Part shown: one piece after another, positions 35,652 through 43,527 of the stretch | Position numbering within the stretch: the first letter of the stretch is position 1 | Layout: each line of letters begins with the position of its first letter | DNA from: Bacteroidota bacterium | GTDB lineage: Bacteria > Bacteroidota > Bacteroidia > Flavobacteriales_D > Crocinitomicaceae | Length of the DNA: 64,000 nucleotides | Assembly (NCBI GenBank): GCA_030148165.1 | Contig: JASBTZ010000003.1 | Location: forward strand, 1 to 64,000 | Reading direction: 5' to 3' | Translations under genes and position numbers: made by a program | Notes under the pieces: model-generated | The model's input: the letters and a program-made list of their open reading frames with translations, nothing else | Database searches by the model: none | Told to the model about the DNA's origin: nothing

Positions 35652-37663
35652 CAGCGAATTATTTTGTACTCTGTTCTTCGGTTAGCCTGATGCGCTTTTT
35701 CCTTCTCCGCATCACTTGCTAATTTAGAAATATATTCGTCAGTATAGACTGGTTTACTACTACCAAACCCTTTATGCGTCATGCGCGATGCTGATATTCC
35801 TTTACTTACGACATAATCAAAGACAGCTTTTGCTCTCCTTTCAGATAATTCCTGGTTGTTGTTACCCCTGCTATCCGTATGGCCACTCAATTCTATTTTA
35901 ATGTCCGGATTTTCTTCCAGGAATTCCACCAGTTTATTAAGTTCCACATAAGACTCTTCACGTAAGGTGGCCTTGTCCAGATCAAAGAATACATTCTCGA
36001 GTCTGACGGGTTTATTTGAGTTAATCGGAACCATCGGCACATCCATGTGAACAGCTTCCAGTCCTTCTTGAGCCATCATATTAAAGTTCTGAGAGAAGAA
36101 TGCATACCCGGGATACGTCACGTTGAGTGCATAATCTCGATTTAACGGAAGAGAAACCATGAATTCTCCGGTTAATTGATCTGCTTCAGAATAGACTACT
36201 TCTTTACCTGTTTTTAAGTCGATCAACTGAAATTTACCCGGTAACGGTTTGCGCGTGTCGACATCGTAAACAACTCCTTCAAAATAAAGTGTTTTAGTAG
36301 GACGAAGGTGTTCAGGCATTACAAAATAATAGATGTCCAGATCACCAAATCCTCCTTCGCGATTGGATGCGAAAAAAGCGATTTCGCCATCCGGAGAAAC
36401 CATTAGTGAATTCTCGTCAAACTTTGTATTGATAGGATATCCAAGGTTTTTAGGTATAGACCAGTTTCCGTCTTCGTCCATTCGAGTCATATAAAGATCA
36501 GACCCGCCCATTCCTACATGGCCCCTCGATGCGAAATAGAGTGTTCTTCCATCGGGGTGTATGAGTACGGATTCTTCCTGAAACTTAGTGTTAATGTGTG
36601 CAGGAAGTCTTTCTGCAGCCGACCAGGTTCCGTCCTCTTGAAGATGTGTAACGAAAATATCTGAATCCTCAGGTTCGCCTCTACGGCTTACACGTCGGAC
36701 AAAATACATGGTCTTTCCATCAGACGAAAGTGAGGGCTGTGATTCCCATGTATAAGTGTTCACAGCTCCTGGCAAGTTCTCAGGATTAGTCCATCTGGAT
36801 CCAAGTTTCTTGGTGATGAAAAGATCACAGCTACCTTTTCCGGTTCTTCCAGCCCCATAAGACTGACCAGATACATTATCCGGACATCCTACAAAGATCA
36901 ATGTCCGACCATCGGCGGCAATAGTTGGTGCGCCTTCATTGTTAACAGTGTTCACATTGTCGGGCATGGCTTCTGCTTTTCCCCAGATGTTATTTTCGCC
37001 AAGTTGAGACACATAAAAGTCTTCTTGTTCCTTGTAGGGGCCCTCTACACGTCCGTCAGCGATTCTTCTTGTGAATAGAATCGTTTTACCGTCGACAGTG
37101 ATAGTTGGAAAATACTCCGGATCAGCTGTATTGATTCCCGGACCAATATTGATCGGATTGAAATCTAAAGGATTCTTGAGTGCTTTAATAGCGAATTCAC
37201 AATTCTGCCTGATCTTATTAGCCTGATTCAATAATTCCGGACTAGCTCTTCGATTGCGCTCAAAAATGTTTAGGTTCTGAATCGATGATTCGTAATCGCC
37301 AACTGCCAATTGCAGTGCAGCTAAATAATAATAGGTGCTTCCTGTCGGACTGTGGTTCGGATCAATTCGAATAGCGGACTCGTAATGACCGATTGCAGCT
37401 TCATAATTCCCTAAGATTTCGTTGAACTCACCCGCAAACATATGTGCTTCCCAAAAATTGGGATCCTTTTCGAGGGCTTTGTTCATCAAATCGATACCTG
37501 TTTTGAAATCGGGTAAACCCGTTTTTGGATCAATTGCTTCGGAAGGAGCATTTCTACCTTCTTCAAACAATTTGATGGCTTTTTTATTACTTGTAGAGTA
37601 CTGCTGTGCAATCGAAAAATTGCAAGTCAGTGTTAATGTAAAAAGGATAATCAGGTATTTCAT
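35651..37663 (-). CDS. porE: PorE-like OmpA family protein with TPR, PD40 and CRD domains (T9SS)
   Basis: This 670-residue protein has a signal peptide (residues 1-19). TPR-like helices come first (~25-160: AIGHYESAIRIDPNH), then a WD40-like PD40 beta-propeller (~170-450, with several DGKTILFTRR / DGRTLYFASRG blades). A carboxypeptidase-regulatory-like domain follows (~455-545: FEGVVYDVDTRKPLPG), then a C-terminal OmpA peptidoglycan-binding domain (LSGHTDSRGNNNQELSERRA, ~595-620). This order is the one described for PorE of the type IX secretion system, which links the translocon to peptidoglycan. The other T9SS cargo genes in the window fit. It follows queE after 2 bases and overlaps the UbiA gene by one base. 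Confidence 0.85.
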   Translation of the reverse strand: MKYLIILFTLTLTCNFSIAQQYSTSNKKAIKLFEEGRNAPSEAIDPKTGLPDFKTGIDLMNKALEKDPNFWEAHMFAGEFNEILGNYEAAIGHYESAIRIDPNHSPTGSTYYYLAALQLAVGDYESSIQNLNIFERNRRASPELLNQANKIRQNCEFAIKALKNPLDFNPINIGPGINTADPEYFPTITVDGKTILFTRRIADGRVEGPYKEQEDFYVSQLGENNIWGKAEAMPDNVNTVNNEGAPTIAADGRTLIFVGCPDNVSGQSYGAGRTGKGSCDLFITKKLGSRWTNPENLPGAVNTYTWESQPSLSSDGKTMYFVRRVSRRGEPEDSDIFVTHLQEDGTWSAAERLPAHINTKFQEESVLIHPDGRTLYFASRGHVGMGGSDLYMTRMDEDGNWSIPKNLGYPINTKFDENSLMVSPDGEIAFFASNREGGFGDLDIYYFVMPEHLRPTKTLYFEGVVYDVDTRKPLPGKFQLIDLKTGKEVVYSEADQLTGEFMVSLPLNRDYALNVTYPGYAFFSQNFNMMAQEGLEAVHMDVPMVPINSNKPVRLENVFFDLDKATLREESYVELNKLVEFLEENPDIKIELSGHTDSRGNNNQELSERRAKAVFDYVVSKGISASRMTHKGFGSSKPVYTDEYISKLASDAEKEKAHQANRRTEYKIIR

Positions 37664-37665
37664 TT

Positions 37666-38289
37666 TTAAGGTATGTTCATGAATTTATGGGTCTGCAACG
37701 AAATTCTCCAATTAGGATGTTTCTTTACATACTCGATAATCATTGGCAAATATCGTTCCTGTTTTGACCATTCAGGTTGTAAGTATAATTGACAATTTTC
37801 TTTTTTGAGTTTACTTGCATGTGATTCAGCCCATTCGAAATCAGATGGATGATTAATGATCACTTTTAGTTCGTCCGCCCTTTCATAAGCTTCATCCAAT
37901 GGCGCTTTGAATTTTTTAGGAGAGAAACAATACCAGTCAATGTCCCCTTTGAGCGGATAACATCCGGATGTTTCCAGTCCTGTTTCAATACCATTCTTAT
38001 GTAGTTGATCCGTAAGTGATCTAAGGTCCTGCATGCATGGTTCCCCCCCTGTTATAACACAGTATTCCGCACCTGATGACTTAGCTTTCTTCACCAAATC
38101 ATTAACGGCCATGAGCTCATCGGTTACAATGTCCCAGCTTTCCTTGACATCGCACCATATACAACCTACGTCACACCCCTGTATTCGAATGAAATACGAG
38201 GTTCTACCGGAATGATAACCTTCACCCTGAATGGTGAAAAAATCTTCCATTACGGGAAGAAAATTAGGGATATTCGTGTCGTTTTGCAC
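37666..38289 (-). CDS. queE: 7-carboxy-7-deazaguanine synthase (radical SAM)
   Basis: This 207-residue radical SAM protein has the QueE N-terminus EDFFTIQGEGYHSGRTSYFIRIQGC. The [4Fe-4S] cluster motif is C-D-V-G-C-I-W-C (CX3CX2C spacing) near residue 40. Next is an EYCVITGGEPCMQ glycine-rich region binding S-adenosylmethionine, then LYLQPEWSKQERY and WRISLQTHKF at the C-terminus. It forms 7-carboxy-7-deazaguanine in the queuosine (and 7-deazaguanine) pathway. The short length is normal for QueE. It starts a probable operon with the PorE-like gene 2 bases downstream. Confidence 0.94.
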   Translation of the reverse strand: MQNDTNIPNFLPVMEDFFTIQGEGYHSGRTSYFIRIQGCDVGCIWCDVKESWDIVTDELMAVNDLVKKAKSSGAEYCVITGGEPCMQDLRSLTDQLHKNGIETGLETSGCYPLKGDIDWYCFSPKKFKAPLDEAYERADELKVIINHPSDFEWAESHASKLKKENCQLYLQPEWSKQERYLPMIIEYVKKHPNWRISLQTHKFMNIP

Positions 38290-38331
38290 GAATCAAAAAT
38301 AAGCAATTATTGAGATGAAAAGAGAAAGATC

Positions 38332-38706
38332 TTAGTTGGCTTCAATGTGATACCAACACTTTTTTAATCGATAATGTTCAAGAAGGAACTTTCTGAGTTT
38401 TTGTGAGCCACGGTTACTCCGTCTTTCTCTTGGCTCGACAAGCTGTTCAAATGAATCCTTGATGAGATCTAATACATCTGAGTTCAATAAGACTCTTGAC
38501 GTTTTGGTGTCGAACTCATAGTTTTCGTAAACACTGATGATCTTACTTCGATCCAGGAGCTCCTTGTATGTCGGATTTTTCTTTCGATTTATCTCATCCA
38601 GGAAAGGCAGTAATTTTGCGCTTAAGTCGATGAAATGTCGAAGAACCAACAGGGCTTCATTGATATGTCCTATTTCTTTGGATCTCATATGTTTACAATT
38701 TCTCAT
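38332..38706 (-). CDS. Small hypothetical protein
   Basis: This is a 124-residue frame in the same direction as queE, 42 bases upstream of it. It is basic and probably helical (LLVLRHFIDLSAKLLPFLDEI, SRVLLNSDVLDLIKDSFEQL), with no signal peptide or membrane segment. A second in-frame Met at residue 7 may be the true start. I do not recognise a family. It could be cotranscribed with queE-porE-ubiA-maf. The coding call relies on open-frame length, orientation and lack of a competing frame. Confidence 0.55.
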   Translation of the reverse strand: MRNCKHMRSKEIGHINEALLVLRHFIDLSAKLLPFLDEINRKKNPTYKELLDRSKIISVYENYEFDTKTSRVLLNSDVLDLIKDSFEQLVEPRERRSNRGSQKLRKFLLEHYRLKKCWYHIEAN

Positions 38707-38795
38707 CTACTTATAAAACGTTCTTAGTTGTCTGATAGTTGATTAGAACGGGTTTGAATTATCATATCGGGACTCTCAATTATCATTTTCAACTA

Positions 38796-38824
38796 TTGAA
38801 TGAATTCGGATATTCATATATTTG
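38796..38824 (+). promoter_or_regulatory. Promoter of the T9SS gene at 38848
   Basis: TTG at 38796-38798 and TATATTTG at 38817-38824 are separated by 18 bases. It lies 24 bases before the ATG at 38848. Because it lies downstream of the alternative ATG at 38800, it supports the shorter gene. Confidence 0.65.
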
Positions 38825-38847
38825 TTTCACTCACAAAAAGAAACATT

Positions 38848-39786
38848 ATGAAAAAACTTCTACTAATTACGGTATTAACCTTTAGCTCTGTTGCTGTTTT
38901 TGGACAGGGGCAGATTGGAAATGGCGATATGGAGGCCTGGGCAAACAATGATGAGCCCGATAACTGGAACAGCTTCTTAACCGGTTCAGGTCAATGGTCA
39001 GGATTCGCAAGTGATCAATGTGATGCATCAACCGATGTCAGACCCGGATCAGCTGGAACATCCAGTTGCAGAATCTGGTCAGAAAGTACATTTGGAATAG
39101 TTGCAAATGGTAATGTGACACTTGGAAGAATCAACATGGGTAGTACTACACCTAGCAGTCCGGATAACTACAATTATTCCGTAACTGCAGATCCTGAATT
39201 TTCTGAGGCACTTACGGATACACCGGATTCCATTGTATTCTGGGCTAAATTCACTCCGAACGGAGGAAATGGTAACGCGCGTATGAAAGCAACACTTCAC
39301 ACGAATTACGACTATCGTGATCCTGAAGATGCTGCTTCTTCGAACGAGGTAGTAGCTCAGGCAGTTCTTAACTATCCTTCTACCGGAGGTAACTGGATGA
39401 GATTTTCAGTACCATTTAACTATTCTGGTCCAGCAACTGTGAATGAATTTATATTGGTAACATTCACAACGAATGAAACTCCTGGAGGAGGAGATGCAAA
39501 TGACGAAGTTCTAATTGATGATGTTGAATTAATCTATAACTCAGGAAGCGTTAGTAGCGTAGATTTGAACGATCTTCAGGTTTACGTTTCAAATGAGGCG
39601 AACACGTTGAATTTCAGTTCATCTCAACCGATATTTGGATCATATGAAGTTTACGATATCTCTGGAGCACTTATTATGGAAGGGACGATTAACGGAAATG
39701 TTTCTTTCGATGTTCCAACAGGGATTTACTTTGTAAAAACCGTTCGCGAAGGAGTAATGTCTGAGCACAAGGTGTTTAAGAAATAA
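38848..39786 (+). CDS. T9SS type A sorting domain-containing secreted protein
   Basis: The start is set at the ATG at 38848, because the signal peptide (MKKLLLITVLTFSSVAVFGQ) begins there and a promoter lies at 38796-38824. The 312-residue protein has a domain beginning QIGNGDMEAW and resembling carbohydrate-binding-like modules: a W-rich N-terminus, then RINMGSTTPSSPDNYNYS and IVFWAKFTPNGG. A T9SS C-terminal sorting region follows (residues ~240-312: GSYEVYDISGALIMEG, FDVPTGIYFVKTVREG). It is exported and probably surface-exposed. A terminator and a TonB receptor gene follow. Confidence 0.82.
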   Translation: MKKLLLITVLTFSSVAVFGQGQIGNGDMEAWANNDEPDNWNSFLTGSGQWSGFASDQCDASTDVRPGSAGTSSCRIWSESTFGIVANGNVTLGRINMGSTTPSSPDNYNYSVTADPEFSEALTDTPDSIVFWAKFTPNGGNGNARMKATLHTNYDYRDPEDAASSNEVVAQAVLNYPSTGGNWMRFSVPFNYSGPATVNEFILVTFTTNETPGGGDANDEVLIDDVELIYNSGSVSSVDLNDLQVYVSNEANTLNFSSSQPIFGSYEVYDISGALIMEGTINGNVSFDVPTGIYFVKTVREGVMSEHKVFKK

Positions 39787-39796
39787 ACAATTCATC

Positions 39797-39804
39797 TATA
39801 TTTG
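39797..39804 (+). promoter_or_regulatory. -7-like element before the TonB receptor
   Basis: TATATTTG at 39797-39804 matches TAnnTTTG and sits immediately before a terminator-like hairpin that precedes the ATG at 39848. No TTG is visible at the expected -33 distance. Confidence 0.4.
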
Positions 39805-39805
39805 G

Positions 39806-39840
39806 AGCTGTCTTTCTGATTGGGAAGACAGCTTTTTTGT
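39806..39840 (+). terminator. Intrinsic terminator (possible leader hairpin of the next gene)
   Basis: A perfect 9-bp stem (AGCTGTCTT at 39806-39814 and AAGACAGCT at 39825-39833) is followed by TTTTTGT. It ends the T9SS gene but lies only 7 bases before the ATG of the TonB receptor gene. Confidence 0.85.
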
Positions 39841-39847
39841 TTTTAGT

Positions 39848-42274
39848 ATGAAAGGACTTTTAGCGACATCAATTCTCTTCTTACAATTTATTGTTGTTGG
39901 TCAAACAGGGACACTCACGGGTAAAGTAACCGATCCTGATGGTGCACCTATTATGGGAGCCTCAATTATATTTAGAGGTGATTTTACTGTCGGGGACCTA
40001 AGTGATGAGAACGGAATATACACCATGGATCTACCCGCCGGCACACGTAGGATAGTATGTCGTTACACCTCAATGGTTACAGATACATTTATTGTTGAGA
40101 TCATCGCTAATGAAACAGTAACCCTAGACATTCAACTGAATCCAATTCTACAGGAAATAGAAGACGTTGTTGTCAAAGTTGGAAAATTCGACAAGCCCAT
40201 GGAGGATCAAACGGTTTCTTTAGAAGTTTTAAAGCCGGAAATGATCGAAAATAAGAATACGCGAAGTATTGAAACTGCCCTCGACCAGACTCCCGGCCTC
40301 AACATTCTGGATGGAGAACCACAGATAAGAGGAGGCAGTGGTTTTACCTTTGGAGTGGGATCTAAAGTTGCGGTTATCGTCGATGACATGCCAATGTTGT
40401 CAGGTGATGCAGGCCGACCCGAATGGGGGTTTATTCCTGTTGAAAACATTCATCAGGTAGAAATTATAAAAGGCGCGGCATCGGTTTTATCCGGGAGTTC
40501 TGCATTGTCTGGATCAGTTCATATCAGAACTGCATATCCGGGACTAAAGCCAAAGACAAAAGTGAATGTTTATTCAGGGTTTTATTCAGAACCATCCATT
40601 AGGGGAGCTACGTGGTGGGATGACTACCCTATGATAAGTGGTGCAAACTTTTTACATACGCGAAGAATAAAAAACCTGGATTTAGTTGTTGGCGGAAACG
40701 TTAATTATGATCACGGATATATAGGCCCCCCTATACAGGATTCGACGATAGCAAATGCGCAAGGAGGAAAATTTGCGGACACAGTTTCGAATTTTACAAA
40801 TGCTCAAATGGCAAGTAAAAGAGCCAGGTTGAATTTTAATATTCGTTATCGATCGAAGAAATTCCGTGGGTTAAACTACGGAATTAATGGTAACGGCATG
40901 TTTGCCCAATCGAATATGTCTTTCGCATGGTTAGGAGATTCTGCTCAACTTTACCAGGCTTACCCGGGAGCGTCTTTCCTGCAGGATCAATTTATTTTTA
41001 ATCTTGATCCCTTTTTGAATATTATCACCGATGCAAGTGGAGAACATCATTTTAGAACCAGAATACTCCATGCAGACAATCAAATGACTGCCAATCAATC
41101 TAATCGAGCTACAACCTACTACGGAGATTATATGTTTAAAAAACGCTATAAGGATCTTTATAAGTTTGATTTTATTGGTGGCCTGACGGGAACATTTACT
41201 GATTCCTATGCTAACATGTATGTAGGGTCCGGTAGTCCAAATAATACATTATTGAATGTTTCGGCCTACACGCAAATAGAAAAGAAGTTGAAAGAGTTGC
41301 TCAATCTATCTATCGGTGGAAGATTAGAATATTTTAGCTTGAATGATTCCGTTACGGCTCTAAAACCGATTTTCAGAGCGGGGGCTAGTTTAAAACTATA
41401 TCAGGAGACTTATCTGCGTGCTTCTTACGGTCAGGGATATCGATTCCCTACGATCACGGAACGTTTTATCAGAACCGGTGTCGGAAACTTCGGTGTATTC
41501 CCGAATCCAGACCTAGAACCTGAGAGTAGTTGGAATGCCGAAGTTGGTATTAAACAAGGAATCAAAGTAAAGGGAGTCTATGGTTATCTGGATATAGCTG
41601 GATTTTGGCAGGAATATCAAAATACGATCGAATACATGTTCGGTTTCTGGGGTGACGGAACTGACCCGTCCAATTTTGCCGGATTCCGCTTTATGAACAC
41701 GGGAGAGTCTCGCGTACTTGGTATAGATGTCTCATTTTCAGGGATGGCAAAAATAGGTAAGGAGTCGAAAATTACATTTATGACCGGCTACAATTATATC
41801 TTACCAAAAACGCTAACGCCTGACCGTGTATACGCAGTAGACACAGTTTGGTATGATAAGATCTATACGTATAATTCGACGTCTTTAAGTCCGGAAGAAG
41901 GCATTCTCAAATATCGCTTTCTGCATAATGTGAAAGCAGATATCGAATTTACCTTCAAGAAGAAATTTAGTATTGGAATGAGTGCGAAGTATTTCAGTAA
42001 GATTGAGAACATGGATATCGTAATTAAAGACTTTGAAGAGCTTACTGTTGATCTTCCATATGTTCAAAATATTGAATACATGGATTATTATGAATCTCAT
42101 AGATTTGGCAACTGGATCTTTGATGCACGCATTTCGTATAATTTTTCTGAAATGCACAAGTTGGCTCTGATCAGTGCGAATATCCTGAATCGTTCTTATT
42201 CATTAAGACCCCTAAAGATTGAGGCGCCGCGAACGGTTATGCTACAGTATAGCTTTAAACTTGATAAAAACTAA
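39848..42274 (+). CDS. TonB-dependent receptor with carboxypeptidase-like regulatory domain
   Basis: This 808-residue outer-membrane protein has a signal peptide (residues 1-18), a carboxypeptidase-regulatory-like domain (~20-105: GTLTGKVTDPDGAPIMGASI) and a TonB plug (~130-235: ETALDQTPGLNILDG, IRGGSGFTFGVGSKVAVIVDDMPML, EIIKGAASVLSGSSALSG). A 22-strand barrel ends in VMLQYSFKLDKN. Such receptors import siderophores, cobalamin or glycans in a TonB-dependent manner. It lies between a T9SS gene and the cobalamin riboswitch. It is upstream of, and not under, that riboswitch, so its substrate is uncertain. No SusD partner is adjacent. Confidence 0.9.
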   Translation: MKGLLATSILFLQFIVVGQTGTLTGKVTDPDGAPIMGASIIFRGDFTVGDLSDENGIYTMDLPAGTRRIVCRYTSMVTDTFIVEIIANETVTLDIQLNPILQEIEDVVVKVGKFDKPMEDQTVSLEVLKPEMIENKNTRSIETALDQTPGLNILDGEPQIRGGSGFTFGVGSKVAVIVDDMPMLSGDAGRPEWGFIPVENIHQVEIIKGAASVLSGSSALSGSVHIRTAYPGLKPKTKVNVYSGFYSEPSIRGATWWDDYPMISGANFLHTRRIKNLDLVVGGNVNYDHGYIGPPIQDSTIANAQGGKFADTVSNFTNAQMASKRARLNFNIRYRSKKFRGLNYGINGNGMFAQSNMSFAWLGDSAQLYQAYPGASFLQDQFIFNLDPFLNIITDASGEHHFRTRILHADNQMTANQSNRATTYYGDYMFKKRYKDLYKFDFIGGLTGTFTDSYANMYVGSGSPNNTLLNVSAYTQIEKKLKELLNLSIGGRLEYFSLNDSVTALKPIFRAGASLKLYQETYLRASYGQGYRFPTITERFIRTGVGNFGVFPNPDLEPESSWNAEVGIKQGIKVKGVYGYLDIAGFWQEYQNTIEYMFGFWGDGTDPSNFAGFRFMNTGESRVLGIDVSFSGMAKIGKESKITFMTGYNYILPKTLTPDRVYAVDTVWYDKIYTYNSTSLSPEEGILKYRFLHNVKADIEFTFKKKFSIGMSAKYFSKIENMDIVIKDFEELTVDLPYVQNIEYMDYYESHRFGNWIFDARISYNFSEMHKLALISANILNRSYSLRPLKIEAPRTVMLQYSFKLDKN

Positions 42275-42295
42275 CTCTCTTTCCAAAGTAAATCT

Positions 42296-42303
42296 TACTT
42301 TTG
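42296..42303 (+). promoter_or_regulatory. -7 element of the B12 riboswitch transcript
   Basis: TACTTTTG matches TAnnTTTG. It would start transcription near 42308-42312, just at the start of the riboswitch. A TTG is not present at the ideal -33 spacing. Confidence 0.5.
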
Positions 42304-42310
42304 TATACGC

Positions 42311-42456
42311 TTTAGGCTCCTGTCAGGATTAATAAGGAATCCGGTGGAAATCCGGAACTGTATCTGCAGCTGTGAGTACTAAAAGTCTTTTTTGATAGAC
42401 CACTGCCTATTTGGTGGGAAGGTGAAAAAGATACGGTACAAGTCAGAATACTTACC
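42311..42456 (+). ncRNA. Cobalamin (B12) riboswitch
   Basis: The leader contains the cobalamin riboswitch core in order: GGCTCCTGTCAGGATTAATA (42315-42334), GGAATCCGGTGGAAATCCGG (42336-42355), which holds the conserved GGTGGAAATCCGG core, AACTGTATCTGCAGCTGTGAG, a variable arm with TTGGTGGGAAGGTGAAAA, and the downstream B12-box segment AAGTCAGAATACTTACC (42440-42456). It binds adenosylcobalamin or related cobalamins and represses the downstream genes. The gene-poor leader (42275-42564) and the BtuB-like gene downstream fit. Boundaries are approximate. Confidence 0.93.
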
Positions 42457-42474
42457 TCAAGCATATTTAAAGAA

Positions 42475-42514
42475 GACTTCAGATTAAAGTCGGACTTTAA
42501 ATGCTTTAGCATTT
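42475..42514 (+). promoter_or_regulatory. Putative riboswitch expression platform
   Basis: Two mutually exclusive small helices are visible: GACTT (42475-42479) with AAGTC (42487-42491), and TTAAAGT (42484-42490) with ACTTTAA (42494-42500). A further hairpin AAATGC-TTTA-GCATTT (42499-42514) follows, then a pyrimidine-rich stretch. This fits ligand-controlled switching; whether at transcription or translation cannot be decided. Confidence 0.45.
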
Positions 42515-42564
42515 CATTTCCTTTAACTGATTTCTTCAACGTTTAACTTTAATAATTAACAACG

Positions 42565-43527
42565 ATGAAGAAAATTATTTCATTCGTGGGTGCAGTATTA
42601 CTCGCATCTACCTCCATTGGTCAAGCTGTGACCTTTGACACCCTCAATCTTAACCCTGAAAGCTATGACAACGGATCATTAGGCAATGGTGATTTCGTCT
42701 TTGACGAATTGACTTTCACGAACTATTATGACACGGCATGGATGTCGTGGAATGGATTCGCGATTTCCAATGTAACAGATACGGTTACAGCTGGCTGGGG
42801 TAATCAGTATGCAGCTTATACAGGCTCAGGTTATGCTGGGTCAGAAAACTTTGCTGTTCACTACCCGCAGGGTACTATTGGTGTAAGTGGCGGTGGAACC
42901 ATTACCGGATTCTGGATCACCAATACAAGCTACGCTGCAATCGCAATGAGGGATGGCGATGCGTTTTCCAAGCAGTTTGGCTCACCACTTAATGCAAGTG
43001 GAGTTCCCGACGGGACAAATGGAGAAGACTACTTTAGAGTATGGATCATAGGAGAAGACCTTACTGGAACGAATAAAGACTCCGTTGAGTTTTATCTGGC
43101 TGACTACCGCTTTGCAAACAACGCACAGGATTACATTGTTGATACCTGGGAGCATATCGATCTTAGCACATTTACATTCGATGTAAGCATCGTTTCTTTT
43201 CGTTTTGAATCAAGTGATGTCGGTCAATGGGGAATAAACACACCAACTTATTTCGCACTGGATAATATCGAATACTCGATGCCTTTAGGCGTGAGTGAAC
43301 AATCTATTGAATCAATAAGATTATACCCGAATCCAGCTTCCGACGAGCTGTTTGTTCAAGGTGGTTCCGGTGTGCTTACTGTAAAAGCACTGAATGGACA
43401 GACGGTCATTGAGTTGAATCATTCAGAATACACGGCCCTTGACGTTAGCTTCTTAAACGCCGGAATGTATTTCGTGCAGCTTGATAACGGCTCACAATCG
43501 TGGTCGCGAAAGCTTATCGTTAAATAG
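42565..43527 (+). CDS. DUF4465 (BtuH-like) protein with T9SS sorting domain
   Basis: This 320-residue protein has a signal peptide (MKKIISFVGAVLLASTSIGQ). The DUF4465-like domain (~20-240) shows WMSWNGFAISNVTDT, AGWGNQYAAYTGSGYAGSENFAV and FALDNIEY. A C-terminal T9SS domain follows (RLYPNPASDELFVQGG, ...VSFLNAGMYFVQLDNGSQSWSRKLIVK). DUF4465-type proteins occur in Bacteroidota B12-uptake loci, where BtuH is a known cobalamin-binding surface protein. Here a T9SS tail replaces a lipoprotein anchor. It is the first gene after the cobalamin riboswitch and overlaps the BtuB-like gene by one base. Confidence 0.85.
   Translation: MKKIISFVGAVLLASTSIGQAVTFDTLNLNPESYDNGSLGNGDFVFDELTFTNYYDTAWMSWNGFAISNVTDTVTAGWGNQYAAYTGSGYAGSENFAVHYPQGTIGVSGGGTITGFWITNTSYAAIAMRDGDAFSKQFGSPLNASGVPDGTNGEDYFRVWIIGEDLTGTNKDSVEFYLADYRFANNAQDYIVDTWEHIDLSTFTFDVSIVSFRFESSDVGQWGINTPTYFALDNIEYSMPLGVSEQSIESIRLYPNPASDELFVQGGSGVLTVKALNGQTVIELNHSEYTALDVSFLNAGMYFVQLDNGSQSWSRKLIVK

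Noticed and set aside
38800-38847. Upstream ATG that would lengthen the T9SS gene by 16 residues
   Set aside because: The promoter lies inside this extension and the signal peptide starts only at 38848.
42312-42539. Open frame of 75 codons on the minus strand across the riboswitch leader
   Set aside because: It runs over the cobalamin riboswitch and expression platform, and the sequence has no recognisable protein features.
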